From Cyanobacterium aponinum PCC 10605 (lineage in GTDB: Bacteria > Cyanobacteriota > Cyanobacteriia > Cyanobacteriales > Cyanobacteriaceae): a stretch of 64,000 nt of DNA. Shown here one piece after another: positions 25,567 through 35,278 of the stretch. A model generated the notes under the pieces. That model saw nothing but the letters and a program-made list of their open reading frames with translations. It was not told the origin of the DNA and did no database searches. Position 1 is the stretch's first letter; each line of letters opens with the position of its first letter. The DNA is taken from contig NC_019776.1 in NCBI RefSeq assembly GCF_000317675.1, positions 3,534,001 through 3,598,000 on the forward strand, given 5' to 3'. The position numbers were made by a program, and so were the translations under genes.

Positions 25567-27081
25567 ATGATTAATTTGTTGTTAATTTTACCAATTTTAG
25601 GGGCGATTTTAATTGCAATTTTCCCCTCACAAAAAGAGAGTAATATTCCAAAAAAGATTGCTTTAATAACAAGTGCGATCGCCTTTTTTATTAGTATAAT
25701 AATAGGCTTAAATTTTGACTATCAAGCAGTAGGATTACAAGAGTCTTTATCCTTAGACTGGCTAACCTTTTTAGGTTTAAACTACACCGTAGGTATAGAC
25801 GGCTTATCTTTACCCTTAATTATTTTGAATTGTCTAATTGTCACCCTGACATTTTACAACGGAGAATTAGACAGTAAAACTCTTAATAAGCCTAAACTTT
25901 ATTACATCCTCATTTTACTTTTAACTACCTGTGTTAATGGTGCGTTAATTGCTCAAAATCTACTACTATTTTTCATCTTTTATGAAATTAAATTAGTACC
26001 AATTTATCTTTTAATTTCCATTTGGGGTAGAGATAAAAGAAACTATGCGGCAACCAAATATTTATTATATACAGCCTTTTCAGGAATTTTCGTTTTAACT
26101 GGTTTCTTAGGCTTAAATTTTCTCACTAATGCCAATACTTTTGATATGGAGATGATTTCCAGTGGAGTCTTACCCCAAGCGAAACAAATTCTTTTACTAC
26201 TCACCATTGTTATTGGTTTTGCCATTAAAATCCCCATTTTCCCCCTTCATACATGGCTACCTGATGCCTATACCGAATCCTCAACTCCTTTATCTATGTT
26301 ATTAGGGGGGGTTATCTCAAAATTAGGCACTTATGGTTTAATTCGTTTTGGTTTACAGCTATTTCCAGATGTTTGGGGTGATATATCTCCTTATTTAGCT
26401 ATTTTAGCTGTATTTAGTGCTATTTACGGCTCATTAGTAGCAATTTCTCAAACCGACATCAAAAAAATGGTTGCTTATGCCTCTCTCGCCCATATCAATT
26501 TTGTGGTGTTAGCGACGGCGGCGGGTTCATCCCTAAGCATATTAGGAGCAATTTGTCAAATGTTTGCTCATGGTTTAATCGTGGCTTTACTATTCCACTT
26601 AGTAGGTATTATCGAAGCGAAAACAGGCACAAGGGAATTATCAGAATTACACGGTTTAATGAATCCCTATCGAGGTTTACCTTTTGTGGGGGGTTTAATG
26701 ATTGCCGCCGTTATGGCTAGTGCGGGAATTCCGGGGATGATTGGTTTCATCGGAGAATTTCTTTCTTTTCAGGGTAGCTTTAGCGTCTTCCCTATCTACA
26801 CCCTAGTTTGCCTAATTGCAACAGGTTTAACGGCTGTTTACTTTGTCATTCTCCTCAATCGTGTTTTCTTTGGCAGAATGGAGAATAAGACAGGGTATTT
26901 ACCGAAAGTAGAATCTTTTGAGCGTTTACCCGCAGTTATTTTGGCGGTGATGATTATTTTCTTCGGTTTACAACCTTCCTTTTTAACTAATCTTAGCGTT
27001 AATACTAGCAGTGCCATCAGTATCAATGTGCCTTCAGCAACCGCACAAAGTGTAGCACCGCAAACCGCACTTTTTCAGTAA
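25567..27081 (+). CDS. ndhD3: NDH-1MS subunit NdhD3
   Basis: 504 residues, a NuoM-like proton-translocating subunit with about 14 helices. Conserved features: YEIKLVPIYLLISIWG (the key glutamate helix), FAIKIPIFPLHTWLPDAYTESSTP and SQTDIKKMVAYASLAHINF. It is the partner of NdhF3 and CupA in the inducible CO2-uptake NDH-1 complex. The gene order identifies it as D3 and not D1 or D4. cupA follows within about 110 bp. Confidence 0.9.
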   Translation: MINLLLILPILGAILIAIFPSQKESNIPKKIALITSAIAFFISIIIGLNFDYQAVGLQESLSLDWLTFLGLNYTVGIDGLSLPLIILNCLIVTLTFYNGELDSKTLNKPKLYYILILLLTTCVNGALIAQNLLLFFIFYEIKLVPIYLLISIWGRDKRNYAATKYLLYTAFSGIFVLTGFLGLNFLTNANTFDMEMISSGVLPQAKQILLLLTIVIGFAIKIPIFPLHTWLPDAYTESSTPLSMLLGGVISKLGTYGLIRFGLQLFPDVWGDISPYLAILAVFSAIYGSLVAISQTDIKKMVAYASLAHINFVVLATAAGSSLSILGAICQMFAHGLIVALLFHLVGIIEAKTGTRELSELHGLMNPYRGLPFVGGLMIAAVMASAGIPGMIGFIGEFLSFQGSFSVFPIYTLVCLIATGLTAVYFVILLNRVFFGRMENKTGYLPKVESFERLPAVILAVMIIFFGLQPSFLTNLSVNTSSAISINVPSATAQSVAPQTALFQ

Positions 27082-27194
27082 TAAACTATCAATTTTCATC
27101 CTGAAAAGGTGAGTTAGAACTTGAAAAATATTCAAATCTTATGGAATTAGGATATTCAAACGATTTAGATGTCATTAATTATCAATTATCAATC

Positions 27195-28481
27195 ATGAAA
27201 ACAGCAACTAAAATTCCTCCTTCCACTCACGAATTTGCCGAAGTTATCCATCGTTTGGAAGCTGGTGGCTCAATGTTACCAGATACCCCAGAAAATTTAA
27301 TGCAAATTATCGGTATCTACAAGGCTTATGCTATCCCGATGGATTTTTACTGGCGAGATTTACTCTATATTGCCGAAAGAGTTTTTCTTAATCCCCTTCC
27401 TTTCTTTAAATATTTTATTTCTCAAGAATATCTCGATTTACCCAACCATTACGCTGGGGATACTGCCGATTTGAGAATATGGCGGGGGCAAGCTAGCGCT
27501 CATCCTGAATTACTTGCCTTCATGGAAAAAGGGGAAACAAGTAAAATGCCTAAATTATTCCATCATTTGATGCACGATCGCGTTAATATGGAGTTTGCTG
27601 AGGCTTGTATGCGGGCGATGTTATGGCATGGTAGAGATATGGGTATGGGCAAGTTTGATGCTTATCTCGACAGTGATGAGTATAAAGCCAATGCTGATAA
27701 AGCCATAAAAGCCTATTTTAAGGGCAATCCTCTGATGTTGGGTTTATATAAATTGTTCCCTGAAATGTTCCTAGAACAAGTACGCCAACTATCCTATTAT
27801 GCTAATCTGGGTTTATTCTGGGAAATTATGACCGCAGTGTTTCTGGAAATGTCAGATATTTACGATGAGGGCGGTTTTAAAGGAGTGCCTGATGCAATGG
27901 ATTTTCTGGTTAACGGTATATTTGCGATCGCAGGTCGTCCCATATATCATAATGTATATATAAAGGGAGAATGCTATGAAATTATCCCCAAATCCAAAGG
28001 TTTTACATGGCTATATGAAGCCGCTCTTCCCTATGTAGAAGCGGTATTTTATCGCACTGCCCCCTTCCGAGGTACAAAATCTTACAATGCCCAAGCCCAT
28101 CAAGTACCCCGGGAACAAAAAGACTTCCATTATGGTATTCTCTATGCAGATGTTTTCCCCGTTGGTAGTGCAGGAATTCCCCCCACATTACTAATGGATG
28201 ATATGTTGCATTTTCTCCCTGACTATTTAGTGGAATACTATCAAAAACACTGTCGAGGGGAAGATGATATGTTAATTCAATTAGGGGTAACATTCCAACG
28301 CTCAATGTATAATGTTACTTCGGCGGTAATCCAAGCATTACGCACTGCCCTTTTGTATCCCCTTGATGACGATAATCCCAAGCACTTAATGAAAAATCGT
28401 CAATTCTTTGAAATGCAAATGGATAGATTTAAGCGCCCAGAAGCAAGATTAAGAGATATTCAATCTCAAGATTACCGTTAA
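27195..28481 (+). CDS. cupA: CO2 hydration protein CupA (ChpY)
   Basis: 428 residues from the preferred ATG at 27195. CupA is the hydrophilic subunit of NDH-1MS that converts CO2 to bicarbonate with a carbonic-anhydrase-like reaction coupled to electron flow. The family pattern begins right after this start: PPSTHEFAEVIHRLEAGGSMLPDTPENLMQ, and continues MDFYWRDLLYIAERVFL and FHHLMHDRVNMEFAEACMRAMLWHGRDMGMGKFD. An upstream ATG at 27141 adds 18 unmatched residues. It is part of the ndhF3-ndhD3-cupA-cupS set. Confidence 0.92.
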   Translation: MKTATKIPPSTHEFAEVIHRLEAGGSMLPDTPENLMQIIGIYKAYAIPMDFYWRDLLYIAERVFLNPLPFFKYFISQEYLDLPNHYAGDTADLRIWRGQASAHPELLAFMEKGETSKMPKLFHHLMHDRVNMEFAEACMRAMLWHGRDMGMGKFDAYLDSDEYKANADKAIKAYFKGNPLMLGLYKLFPEMFLEQVRQLSYYANLGLFWEIMTAVFLEMSDIYDEGGFKGVPDAMDFLVNGIFAIAGRPIYHNVYIKGECYEIIPKSKGFTWLYEAALPYVEAVFYRTAPFRGTKSYNAQAHQVPREQKDFHYGILYADVFPVGSAGIPPTLLMDDMLHFLPDYLVEYYQKHCRGEDDMLIQLGVTFQRSMYNVTSAVIQALRTALLYPLDDDNPKHLMKNRQFFEMQMDRFKRPEARLRDIQSQDYR

Positions 28482-28540
28482 TACAAGAATTCGGAGTTCG
28501 GAGTTAAAGAAAGTAGGGAGTGGGGAGAAAACTTGTTCAT

Positions 28541-28584
28541 CTGAAACCTGAAACCTGAAACCTGAAACCTGAAACCTGACACCT
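28541..28584. repeat. Longest heptanucleotide array (CCTGAAA)n
   Basis: About six tandem 7-bp units, five of them exact, in the 151-bp gap between cupA and cupS. It is the longest and cleanest such array in the window and lies inside an otherwise conserved operon. Confidence 0.9.
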
Positions 28585-28632
28585 TGTTTTCCTAACTAAT
28601 AATTTACACACAGTAAGAGAACCATTTTTATT

Positions 28633-29034
28633 ATGCCTACCATCGTTGACATTGCCGTTAATAACGATAACTTTAAAACTTTAGTTGCCGCAGTTCAAGC
28701 CGCTAACCTAGTGGATGTATTACAAAGTGAAGGACCTTTTACCGTGTTTGCCCCTACCGATGATGCTTTTGCGAAACTACCTCCGGGCACAGTTACCACT
28801 TTAGTACAAAATCCCCCTCAACTGGCTCGAATCCTAACTTATCATGTGGTTGCAGGAAAACTAATGAAAGCTGATTTAGAAAAAGTTGACTCTGTCATTT
28901 CTGTGGAGGGTTCACCAATTACTATTGATTGTAGTGATAGTTTTGAGGTAAAAAATGCAACAGTTATTATGGCGGATATTGAAGCAGATAACGGAGTTAT
29001 TCATGTGATTGATAATGTTATTTTGATGGGGTAG
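28633..29034 (+). CDS. cupS: CupS, fasciclin-domain subunit of NDH-1MS
   Basis: A 133-residue protein made of a single fasciclin (FAS1) domain: [63 protein letters not shown]. CupS is known as a small fasciclin-like subunit attached to the CupA-containing arm of NDH-1MS. Position directly after cupA supports this over a generic secreted fasciclin, and there is no signal peptide. Confidence 0.85.
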   Translation: MPTIVDIAVNNDNFKTLVAAVQAANLVDVLQSEGPFTVFAPTDDAFAKLPPGTVTTLVQNPPQLARILTYHVVAGKLMKADLEKVDSVISVEGSPITIDCSDSFEVKNATVIMADIEADNGVIHVIDNVILMG

Positions 29035-29110
29035 ATTGAGGTTTTGGAGTATTGGGGAGATAGAGGAGGCGATCGCCTTTATTTTTCTGTTAAAATTTGA
29101 AAATGAAACA

Positions 29111-29136
29111 GCCCTGCCCTAAATAGGGGGGAGGGC
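29111..29136. terminator. Strong hairpin after cupS
   Basis: Nested arms GCCCT/AGGGC and CCCTA/TAGGG (29111-29136) make a GC-rich hairpin about 77 bp beyond the cupS stop, followed by AAAAGTGTTT and not a clean T-run. It could end or protect the 3' end of the operon transcript, or be a dispersed repeat. Confidence 0.35.
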
Positions 29137-29254
29137 AAAAGTGTTTAATTAACTGACGTTATTTATATTTCTTAATTCTCCTCGTTTTTCCCACCTAGTA
29201 ATCAATACAACTAAAATAGAATTGCTATATAGCTAATAGTTAATATTCGTTGGA

Positions 29255-29941
29255 ATGAATCAGAATCAATTGGTAAAAAATTTAGATGAAATCAGAAATA
29301 CTATTCCTACCTCTGTGAGATTGGTGGCGGTAACAAAGAAAGTTGATGTTGAGGTCATGAAATGGGTTTATGAGCAAGGAATCAAAGATTTCGGAGAAAA
29401 TAAGTTACAAGAGGCGATTAATAAACAGGCTCAATTACAGGATTTAAATGATATTACTTGGCATTTTATTGGGCATTTGCAGAGTAATAAGGCAAAAAAA
29501 GCGGTAGAGTCTTTTGCTTGGATTCATTCGGTGGATAGTCTGAAAATTGCTCAACGTCTTGATTTTTATGCACAACAGGCATTGAACGAAAAGGTCATTA
29601 TAAAAAAACCTCAAGTGTGCTTACAAGTTAAGCCGTTACCTGATGATAATAAATATGGTTGGACCACAGAACAACTGTGGAATGATTTACCTTTACTGCA
29701 AGAGTTACATTATCTTAGTGTTAGAGGTTTGATGGTGATTTTACCTTTAGGTTTGTCTCAAGAGGAAACTCTTTCTACTTTTAAATCGTTGAAAGTTTTA
29801 CAGGAAAAAATTAAAGATAAGGGTTATTTTTCAGATAATTTTAATCAACTATCTATGGGAATGTCAGAAGACTATTTATATGCGATCGAGGCTGGAGCTA
29901 CTATGATTCGCCTAGGTAGAGTTATATTTAATGATAGTTAA
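29255..29941 (+). CDS. YggS/PLPBP-family pyridoxal-phosphate homeostasis protein
   Basis: 228 residues, single-domain TIM-barrel PLP-binding protein. The lysine of VAVTKK (Lys28) should hold PLP; FGENKLQEA, WHFIGHLQSNKAKK, IHSVDSLKIAQRL, LSMGMSEDYLYAIEAGATMIRLGR are the family motifs. It buffers PLP and affects amino-acid and keto-acid balance. In many cyanobacteria it precedes the septum gene sepF, but here a diguanylate cyclase follows after a 513-bp repeat region. Confidence 0.92.
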   Translation: MNQNQLVKNLDEIRNTIPTSVRLVAVTKKVDVEVMKWVYEQGIKDFGENKLQEAINKQAQLQDLNDITWHFIGHLQSNKAKKAVESFAWIHSVDSLKIAQRLDFYAQQALNEKVIIKKPQVCLQVKPLPDDNKYGWTTEQLWNDLPLLQELHYLSVRGLMVILPLGLSQEETLSTFKSLKVLQEKIKDKGYFSDNFNQLSMGMSEDYLYAIEAGATMIRLGRVIFNDS

Positions 29942-30454
29942 TATTTTCTTTTTTCTATTTTAGTTGATATTATTTATTGGTAAATAGGATGATAAATATT
30001 TTTCAGTTCTGTTTCTAAATTAACCTGAGTTCGGGATAAATTTTCATCTATGAATGATGGAGAAAAAGGCAAAGGGCAAGGAGAAAATTTAAAAGGACAA
30101 TGGGCGAAGGTAAATAGTGAATAGTTGATAATTAAGGATTAGGAATAAAAAACCCCGAACACTCATTATTTATTACTCATTACTCGTTACTTATTACTTT
30201 CTCTCAACACCTGCAACCTGCAACCTGAAACCTGACACCTACCCTTATCCAATATTCTTAAACCGAACTGAGGTTAAATTAAGGATAAATTGGGTAAATA
30301 AGCTGAGTTTTGGAGCAATTTTCTTCGCTATGGTAGCGTTTTGGCAAAAGGAAATTAAATTTTCTTATCCTTGTACTATGATTGCAAAAAATTTCCTAGA
30401 ATATGGAAGAATTACTTTTAATATAATACTATCTGTATTTTTTAATAGGGAAAG
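29942..30454. other. Intergenic region dominated by a composite repeat
   Basis: 513 bp without a gene. A composite repeat occupies 30017-30280; the remaining right part is AT-rich, including a stretch near 30405-30445 that should contain the promoter of the diguanylate cyclase gene. Confidence 0.6.
30017..30280. repeat. Composite repeat with inverted ends
   Basis: The left end AATTAACCTGAGTTCGG (about 30018-30034) is the inverse of the right end CCGAACTGAGGTTAAATT (30263-30280), with one mismatch. The inside contains AT-rich filler shared with other gaps and a heptamer array (30208-30240). This is the clearest example of the composite family and looks like a small non-autonomous element. Confidence 0.65.
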
Positions 30455-31969
30455 TTGAAAAATCAAAGCCAGAAAGGTCGTCAGTTAGTTTTTCTGAATG
30501 GAGGAATTGCGATCGCATATATAATTGCGATTCAAATTAGCCATGCTTTTACGACTCTACCCGGAGAAGTGGCATCGGTTTGGTTTCCTTCTGCTATAAC
30601 TCTACCGATGGTTTATTACTATGGGACAAAAGTTTTTTCAGGTATAATCATTGGTTCTATTGTTGGTCTAATTCCTGCTTTATCTAGTTTAGATCCTCCT
30701 TTATCTTTGATAAATAGTCTTCTTCTCAACACTATCTGTGTAATTGCTAATTGTTTACAACCTTGGTTCGCTAGATATTTGTTGAATAAATTTTCTCGAC
30801 ATCAAGAGATTTTTACTCATTTATCTTCAGTTTTAGTTTTTATCGTTGCTTCTTTTGTTGCTCCTTTAATTTCTGCCATGTTAGGAGTGACAGGTTTATT
30901 GATAGTAAATGCTTTAACCATTGGAGAATATCCTCTTGCTTTTATTACTTGGTGGTTAGCATCGGCTTTAGCTCACATTTTATTTTCTCCGCCCATGATA
31001 ATTTATCGAGAAAAAGAAGTTTTACATCAAAAAGCAAGTTATGGAGAAATAATTATCAACTTAAGTATTTTATGTGTTATATGTATAATTATTTTTCAAT
31101 TTGCCTATCCTCTCGAATATTTACTATTACCGATTTTGATTTGGGGAGTATTTCGTTTAAATCGTTGCAATTCTAGTTTATTAGTGAGTTTTGTTGCATT
31201 TGTGGCTATTACCGCCACAGGCAAGGGTTATGGAATATTTGTCAAAAGTTCTGTGAATGATTCTTTAATGTTGTTACAGTCTTTTACTGCCATGCTTTCT
31301 TTAACGACATTAATTTTATCGGCGGTATTAAGTGAGAGACAAATTGCACAGCAATCTTTAAAAGAAACTCTGGAAAACTTAGAAATAAAGGTATTTGAGC
31401 GTACCAGAGAATTAACTCAAGCACAACTTAACCTCAAACACGCTAACCATACTTTAAAAAAAATTGCTAATACCGATAGTCTAACTCAAGTGGCTAATCG
31501 TCGGTACTTCGATCGCCGTTTACGGGAAGAATGGCATAATATGTTAGTAATAGCACACCCTTTATCTTTGCTATTGATTGATATTGATTGTTTTAAACAA
31601 TATAACGATACTTATGGACATCCCCAAGGAGATGAATGTTTAATCCAAGTAGCACAAACTTTTAAATCTGTTACCCGTCATAATTCTGACTGTATAGCTA
31701 GATATGGTGGGGAAGAATTTGCCATTATTTTACCCAATACAAATCAAAAAGAAGCCCAATTTATAGCAGAGAAAATTCTTAAAGAAATACGCAAGTTACA
31801 AATTGACCATAAAACCTCCACTGTATTAAAAATTGTTACCTTAAGCATTGGCATTACCACATCTACTCCTCAAGCTAATGACTCTTTAGAAGATTTTATT
31901 CAAAAAGCTGATAAGGCTTTATATCAAGCAAAACAGCAAGGGCGCGATCGCTTCGTAATTTTAGTGTAA
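30455..31969 (+). CDS. Membrane diguanylate cyclase, MASE1-GGDEF
   Basis: 504 residues: eight or so N-terminal helices (about 10-285) of the MASE1 sensor type (GEVASVWFPSAITLPMVYYYG), a linker coiled coil, and a C-terminal GGDEF domain (about 335-500) with ANTDSLTQVANRRYFD and the active-site ARYGGEEFAIILP. The GGEEF form is catalytic, making cyclic di-GMP. The usual product-inhibition RxxD motif is not kept (HNSD at that place), so feedback control may be weak. It starts at TTG with a weak upstream AGGG; no close ATG fits. Confidence 0.88.
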   Translation: MKNQSQKGRQLVFLNGGIAIAYIIAIQISHAFTTLPGEVASVWFPSAITLPMVYYYGTKVFSGIIIGSIVGLIPALSSLDPPLSLINSLLLNTICVIANCLQPWFARYLLNKFSRHQEIFTHLSSVLVFIVASFVAPLISAMLGVTGLLIVNALTIGEYPLAFITWWLASALAHILFSPPMIIYREKEVLHQKASYGEIIINLSILCVICIIIFQFAYPLEYLLLPILIWGVFRLNRCNSSLLVSFVAFVAITATGKGYGIFVKSSVNDSLMLLQSFTAMLSLTTLILSAVLSERQIAQQSLKETLENLEIKVFERTRELTQAQLNLKHANHTLKKIANTDSLTQVANRRYFDRRLREEWHNMLVIAHPLSLLLIDIDCFKQYNDTYGHPQGDECLIQVAQTFKSVTRHNSDCIARYGGEEFAIILPNTNQKEAQFIAEKILKEIRKLQIDHKTSTVLKIVTLSIGITTSTPQANDSLEDFIQKADKALYQAKQQGRDRFVILV

Positions 31970-32027
31970 ATTGAAGATGACTAGAAAAATGTTTAAGTAA
32001 TAGTGGAGAAGGGTAAATATATTTAAA

Positions 32028-32681
32028 TTATCTTCCGTAAATTGCGGCTAACTCTCTACGAATATCCAGAAAAACATCCCTACGTAGATAAGGATATTCT
32101 CCTAACCAAAGTTTATTGCGGGGAATATAAACATCAGTAATTTGAGCAATATTCATAAAATCAGGATCATTAGTTAATAATAAACCCTCTACTGCTTGTC
32201 CTCGATTAATAGACTTATAAATTCTTTTGACTGGGGTAGTAATAGTGGCACGAAAACCGCTTTTATCGGCAATCTCCATATTAAACAAACGACGACGATT
32301 TTCTACTATAATCACTCTACCTAATTTATCGATCGCAGATTCTTCTTTAACGATTTCTTCAGTCAAATAAACATCTAAAACTTTACCTCGCCAGAAACCA
32401 CAATAACGATAACGACGAAAACGATTATTTCTCACACTCGCCCAATAAATAGGACTCCACAACCAATATAGCCCCATCACAATACGAAAAATTAAAGAAA
32501 TATTATCCCCTGCCCGTCCAAAAAATGATCCTAATAACCAGAAAAAAAGCACTCCAACTAGGGAAATAAAGAGATTTTTTAATAATGTAGGAAAATTTGC
32601 CCAATAATAAGCATATTGCTTTCCAGTTGCGATCGCAGGTATTAAATCATTGATGGCATCTTGTTTGAGAGGAATAAGCAT
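32028..32681 (-). CDS. Conserved cyanobacterial membrane protein, unknown function
   Basis: 217 residues with two or three N-terminal helices (about 32-60 and 66-82) and a soluble C-terminal part with NRGQAVEGLLLTNDPDFMNIAQITDVYIPRNKLWLG. Relatives in cyanobacteria are sometimes labelled phosphate transporter permease, but I see no support for that. It is downstream of rpoC1 on the same strand with a 229-bp repeat-filled gap, so it is not clearly co-transcribed. Confidence 0.65.
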   Translation of the reverse strand: MLIPLKQDAINDLIPAIATGKQYAYYWANFPTLLKNLFISLVGVLFFWLLGSFFGRAGDNISLIFRIVMGLYWLWSPIYWASVRNNRFRRYRYCGFWRGKVLDVYLTEEIVKEESAIDKLGRVIIVENRRRLFNMEIADKSGFRATITTPVKRIYKSINRGQAVEGLLLTNDPDFMNIAQITDVYIPRNKLWLGEYPYLRRDVFLDIRRELAAIYGR

Positions 32682-32813
32682 AATTAGGGTTCGGAGTTCG
32701 GGGTTCAGAGTTAGGAAAGAGGTGTCAGGTTTCGGGCTTAGGGGAGTAATGAGTGATGAGGATGAGAGTTAGGAGTTTTTAATTCTTAGTTATTCACTAT
32801 TTACTATTGCCCT

Positions 32814-32831
32814 CCCCCCTCTCGAGGGGGG
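32814..32831. repeat. C/G-rich palindromic repeat
   Basis: Six C's (32814-32819) and six G's (32826-32831) flank CTCTCGA-type sequence to form a compact hairpin in the gap after rpoC1, followed by more G-rich sequence. It is a dispersed-repeat type and not a clear terminator. Confidence 0.5.
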
Positions 32832-32910
32832 ATAAAGGGGGGTTTCTTTTAAGGGGAGACACAGAGAGGTTTCCCTATTGCCTTGTCTTAATTCCTAATT
32901 CCTCATTATA

Positions 32911-34803
32911 TTAATGGACTGTCTCTGTTTCTAAGGCATCCATGATGGTTTTATTGTAAATAATACGCCCAGGAGTAGTGTAAACATACTGAGCTAACAC
33001 TTCGCCATCAGCAGTTTCTCTCACTTTGCGCCCTTCGTAATATTTCCAGACTGTGCCATCGGCAAGAGTTTCTTCTCTTTCTAGTTCATTCGCACCTTTT
33101 CCGTTTTCCACTTGTCCATCAAAGCGTACCCAAACATAGGCGTGTAAATCCACTAAGCCTTGTTCATAAGCCCGTAAAGCATCATCGAGGTTAGCATAGT
33201 AACCATCTTTACCTTTAGTGGCATAAGGATTTTCGGCAGTTAAATAGTAACAACCTAAAACCATATCCTGAGAAGGAGCAATAATCGGCTTACCAGTTGC
33301 AGGAGAGAGAATATTATGACAAGCCATCATTAACAGACGAGCTTCTGATTGGGCTTCAATGGAGAGAGGTACGTGTACCGCCATTTGGTCTCCGTCAAAG
33401 TCAGCGTTAAAGGGAGGACATACCAACGGATGAAGTTGAATCGCTCTTCCTTCTACTAATACAGGTTCAAAAGCCTGAATCCCTAAGCGGTGTAATGTAG
33501 GCGCACGGTTTAACAAGACGGGATGTCCTGAAATTACTTCCTCTAATACCCTCCAAATACCCGGATCTGCCTTTTGAATCATCTTTTTCGCCGCTTTGAT
33601 ATTATTGACAATACCAAGACGAATTAAGCGGTTAATGACGAAAGGTTGGAAAAGTTCGATCGCCATTTCTCTGGGTAAACCACATTGATAAATCTGTAGC
33701 TTAGGACCCACAACGATTACGGAACGTCCAGAATAGTCAACCCGTTTACCGAGGAGGTTTTGACGGAAACGACCTTGCTTACCTTCAATAATGTCAGAAA
33801 GAGATTTTAAAGGACGAGAATTACCACCGACAACAGTTCTTCCTCTTCTACCATTATCAATTAAAGCATCCACCGCTTCTTGTAACATCCGTTTTTCATT
33901 ACGAATGATGATTTCAGGAGCAAGAATTTCTTGTAAGCGATTTAAACGATTATTACGGTTGATAACTCGACGATAAAGATCGTTTAAGTCAGAAGTAGCA
34001 AAACGCCCACCATCTAACTGTACCATCGGACGTAAATCAGGGGGAATAACAGGAATGACACTTAAAACCATCCACTCAGGTTTTGCCCCAGTAGCTACAA
34101 AGTTATCAATTAAGCGTAATCTTTTGATTAATTTTGCTCTTTTTTGCCCTTTGCTGTTAACAATTTCCTCTCTTAGTTTTTCGGCTTCTTCTTCGAGGTT
34201 AATATCCTGTAAGAGTCTTTCTACCGCTTCTGCCCCGATTCCAACTTCAATACCTTCTAACTCAGAATCTTCTGCGTAAATTTGTTCCTCAATTTCCATC
34301 CACTGGTCTTCAGTGAGTAATTGACGATAGCTTAAATTACTAGCGTTTCCGGGGTTTAAGACCACATGGGCGTTAAAATAAACTACTTGTTCCACATCAC
34401 GCAAAGGCATATCTAGCAAAATGCTTAAGTAACTAGGAATACCTTTCAAATACCACACATGGGTAACAGGGGCGGCTAACTTAATATAACCCATGCGATG
34501 ACGGCGTACTCTTGACTCGGTAACTTCTACACCGCAACGCTCACAAACAATCCCTCTATGACGTACTCTTTTATATTTTCCACACCAACATTCCCAATCT
34601 TTAGAAGGTCCAAAAATTCTCTCACAAAATAAACCATCCATTTCGGGTTTTAGGGTACGATAGTTAATTGTCTCAGGAGTGGTTACTTCTCCTACTACTG
34701 TACCATTTGGAAGGGTTCTTTCTCCCCATTGTCGGATACGTTCGGGGGATGCAATCCCAATTTTAACGTAATCAAACTGTCTCTCTTGTTGTTGATTTGG
34801 CAT
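32911..34803 (-). CDS. rpoC1: RNA polymerase gamma subunit (N-terminal beta')
   Basis: 630 residues, the split N-terminal beta' subunit unique to cyanobacteria and plastids. It has the zinc-binding [20 protein letters not shown], the clamp and rudder regions, and the catalytic [14 protein letters not shown] motif that holds the active-site magnesium. Complete at both ends (ATG at 34803). Unusually, rpoB is not upstream and rpoC2 is not downstream, although these genes are clustered in many cyanobacteria. Confidence 0.97.
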   Translation of the reverse strand: MPNQQQERQFDYVKIGIASPERIRQWGERTLPNGTVVGEVTTPETINYRTLKPEMDGLFCERIFGPSKDWECWCGKYKRVRHRGIVCERCGVEVTESRVRRHRMGYIKLAAPVTHVWYLKGIPSYLSILLDMPLRDVEQVVYFNAHVVLNPGNASNLSYRQLLTEDQWMEIEEQIYAEDSELEGIEVGIGAEAVERLLQDINLEEEAEKLREEIVNSKGQKRAKLIKRLRLIDNFVATGAKPEWMVLSVIPVIPPDLRPMVQLDGGRFATSDLNDLYRRVINRNNRLNRLQEILAPEIIIRNEKRMLQEAVDALIDNGRRGRTVVGGNSRPLKSLSDIIEGKQGRFRQNLLGKRVDYSGRSVIVVGPKLQIYQCGLPREMAIELFQPFVINRLIRLGIVNNIKAAKKMIQKADPGIWRVLEEVISGHPVLLNRAPTLHRLGIQAFEPVLVEGRAIQLHPLVCPPFNADFDGDQMAVHVPLSIEAQSEARLLMMACHNILSPATGKPIIAPSQDMVLGCYYLTAENPYATKGKDGYYANLDDALRAYEQGLVDLHAYVWVRFDGQVENGKGANELEREETLADGTVWKYYEGRKVRETADGEVLAQYVYTTPGRIIYNKTIMDALETETVH

Positions 34804-35278
34804 ATTCAGCTCTGGCTTAACCCTTTGAATATTAATATTTATTCAGTTAGTTATAATGTTAATCTATATGCAATTACCGACTATATGAATTTAGACATTA
34901 GAGATAATTGTCAGATTGTCCATTATACTATACTTTGGTTAAGGTAGGGGCAAGGATAATTTATAAACTGACGTTACGCACTTATTCATGCGTTAAGTTT
35001 TGGTAGGTTTCAGGTTTCAGGTAACAGTTAGCAGGTTTAATTTTCATAAGATTACATTATTTTATCCAAGAATTTAAAACAAGAAAATCAATTAATATAT
35101 TTTTTTTATCAATTCTTTAACCTAATACCTAACACCCGATACCTGACACATCAAAACAACAACTAATTATCTTTTTGCGTAACATCAGTTACAAACTTAA
35201 AACTTACATTAGAAACTGATGAGATAAGCTAAAAGCTCATTAATAACCTTGCTGATGACGGTTTAGAAATAGAGAATA
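34804..35278. other. Intergenic region upstream of rpoC1 with MITE-like element
   Basis: 475 bp without a gene. The left 160 bp is AT-rich and should hold the rpoC1 promoter on the minus strand. The element at 34966-35190 fills most of the rest. Confidence 0.55.
34966..35190. repeat. MITE-like element with 15-bp inverted ends
   Basis: AACTGACGTTACGCA (34966-34980) and TGCGTAACATCAGTT (35176-35190) are inverted copies with one mismatch, 225 bp apart. The element contains heptamer arrays near both ends (35005-35022 and 35120-35148) and a small hairpin ACGCA/TGCGT next to the left end. No clear target duplication. No coding capacity. Confidence 0.6.

Noticed and set aside
28541-28584. CCTGAAA array as a CRISPR
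   Set aside because: Units are 7 bp with no spacers and no cas genes are nearby; it is a simple tandem repeat.
29061-29085. AGGCGATCGCCT plus T-rich tract after cupS as terminator
   Set aside because: It is a HIP1 palindrome with no loop; the more convincing hairpin is at 29111-29136.
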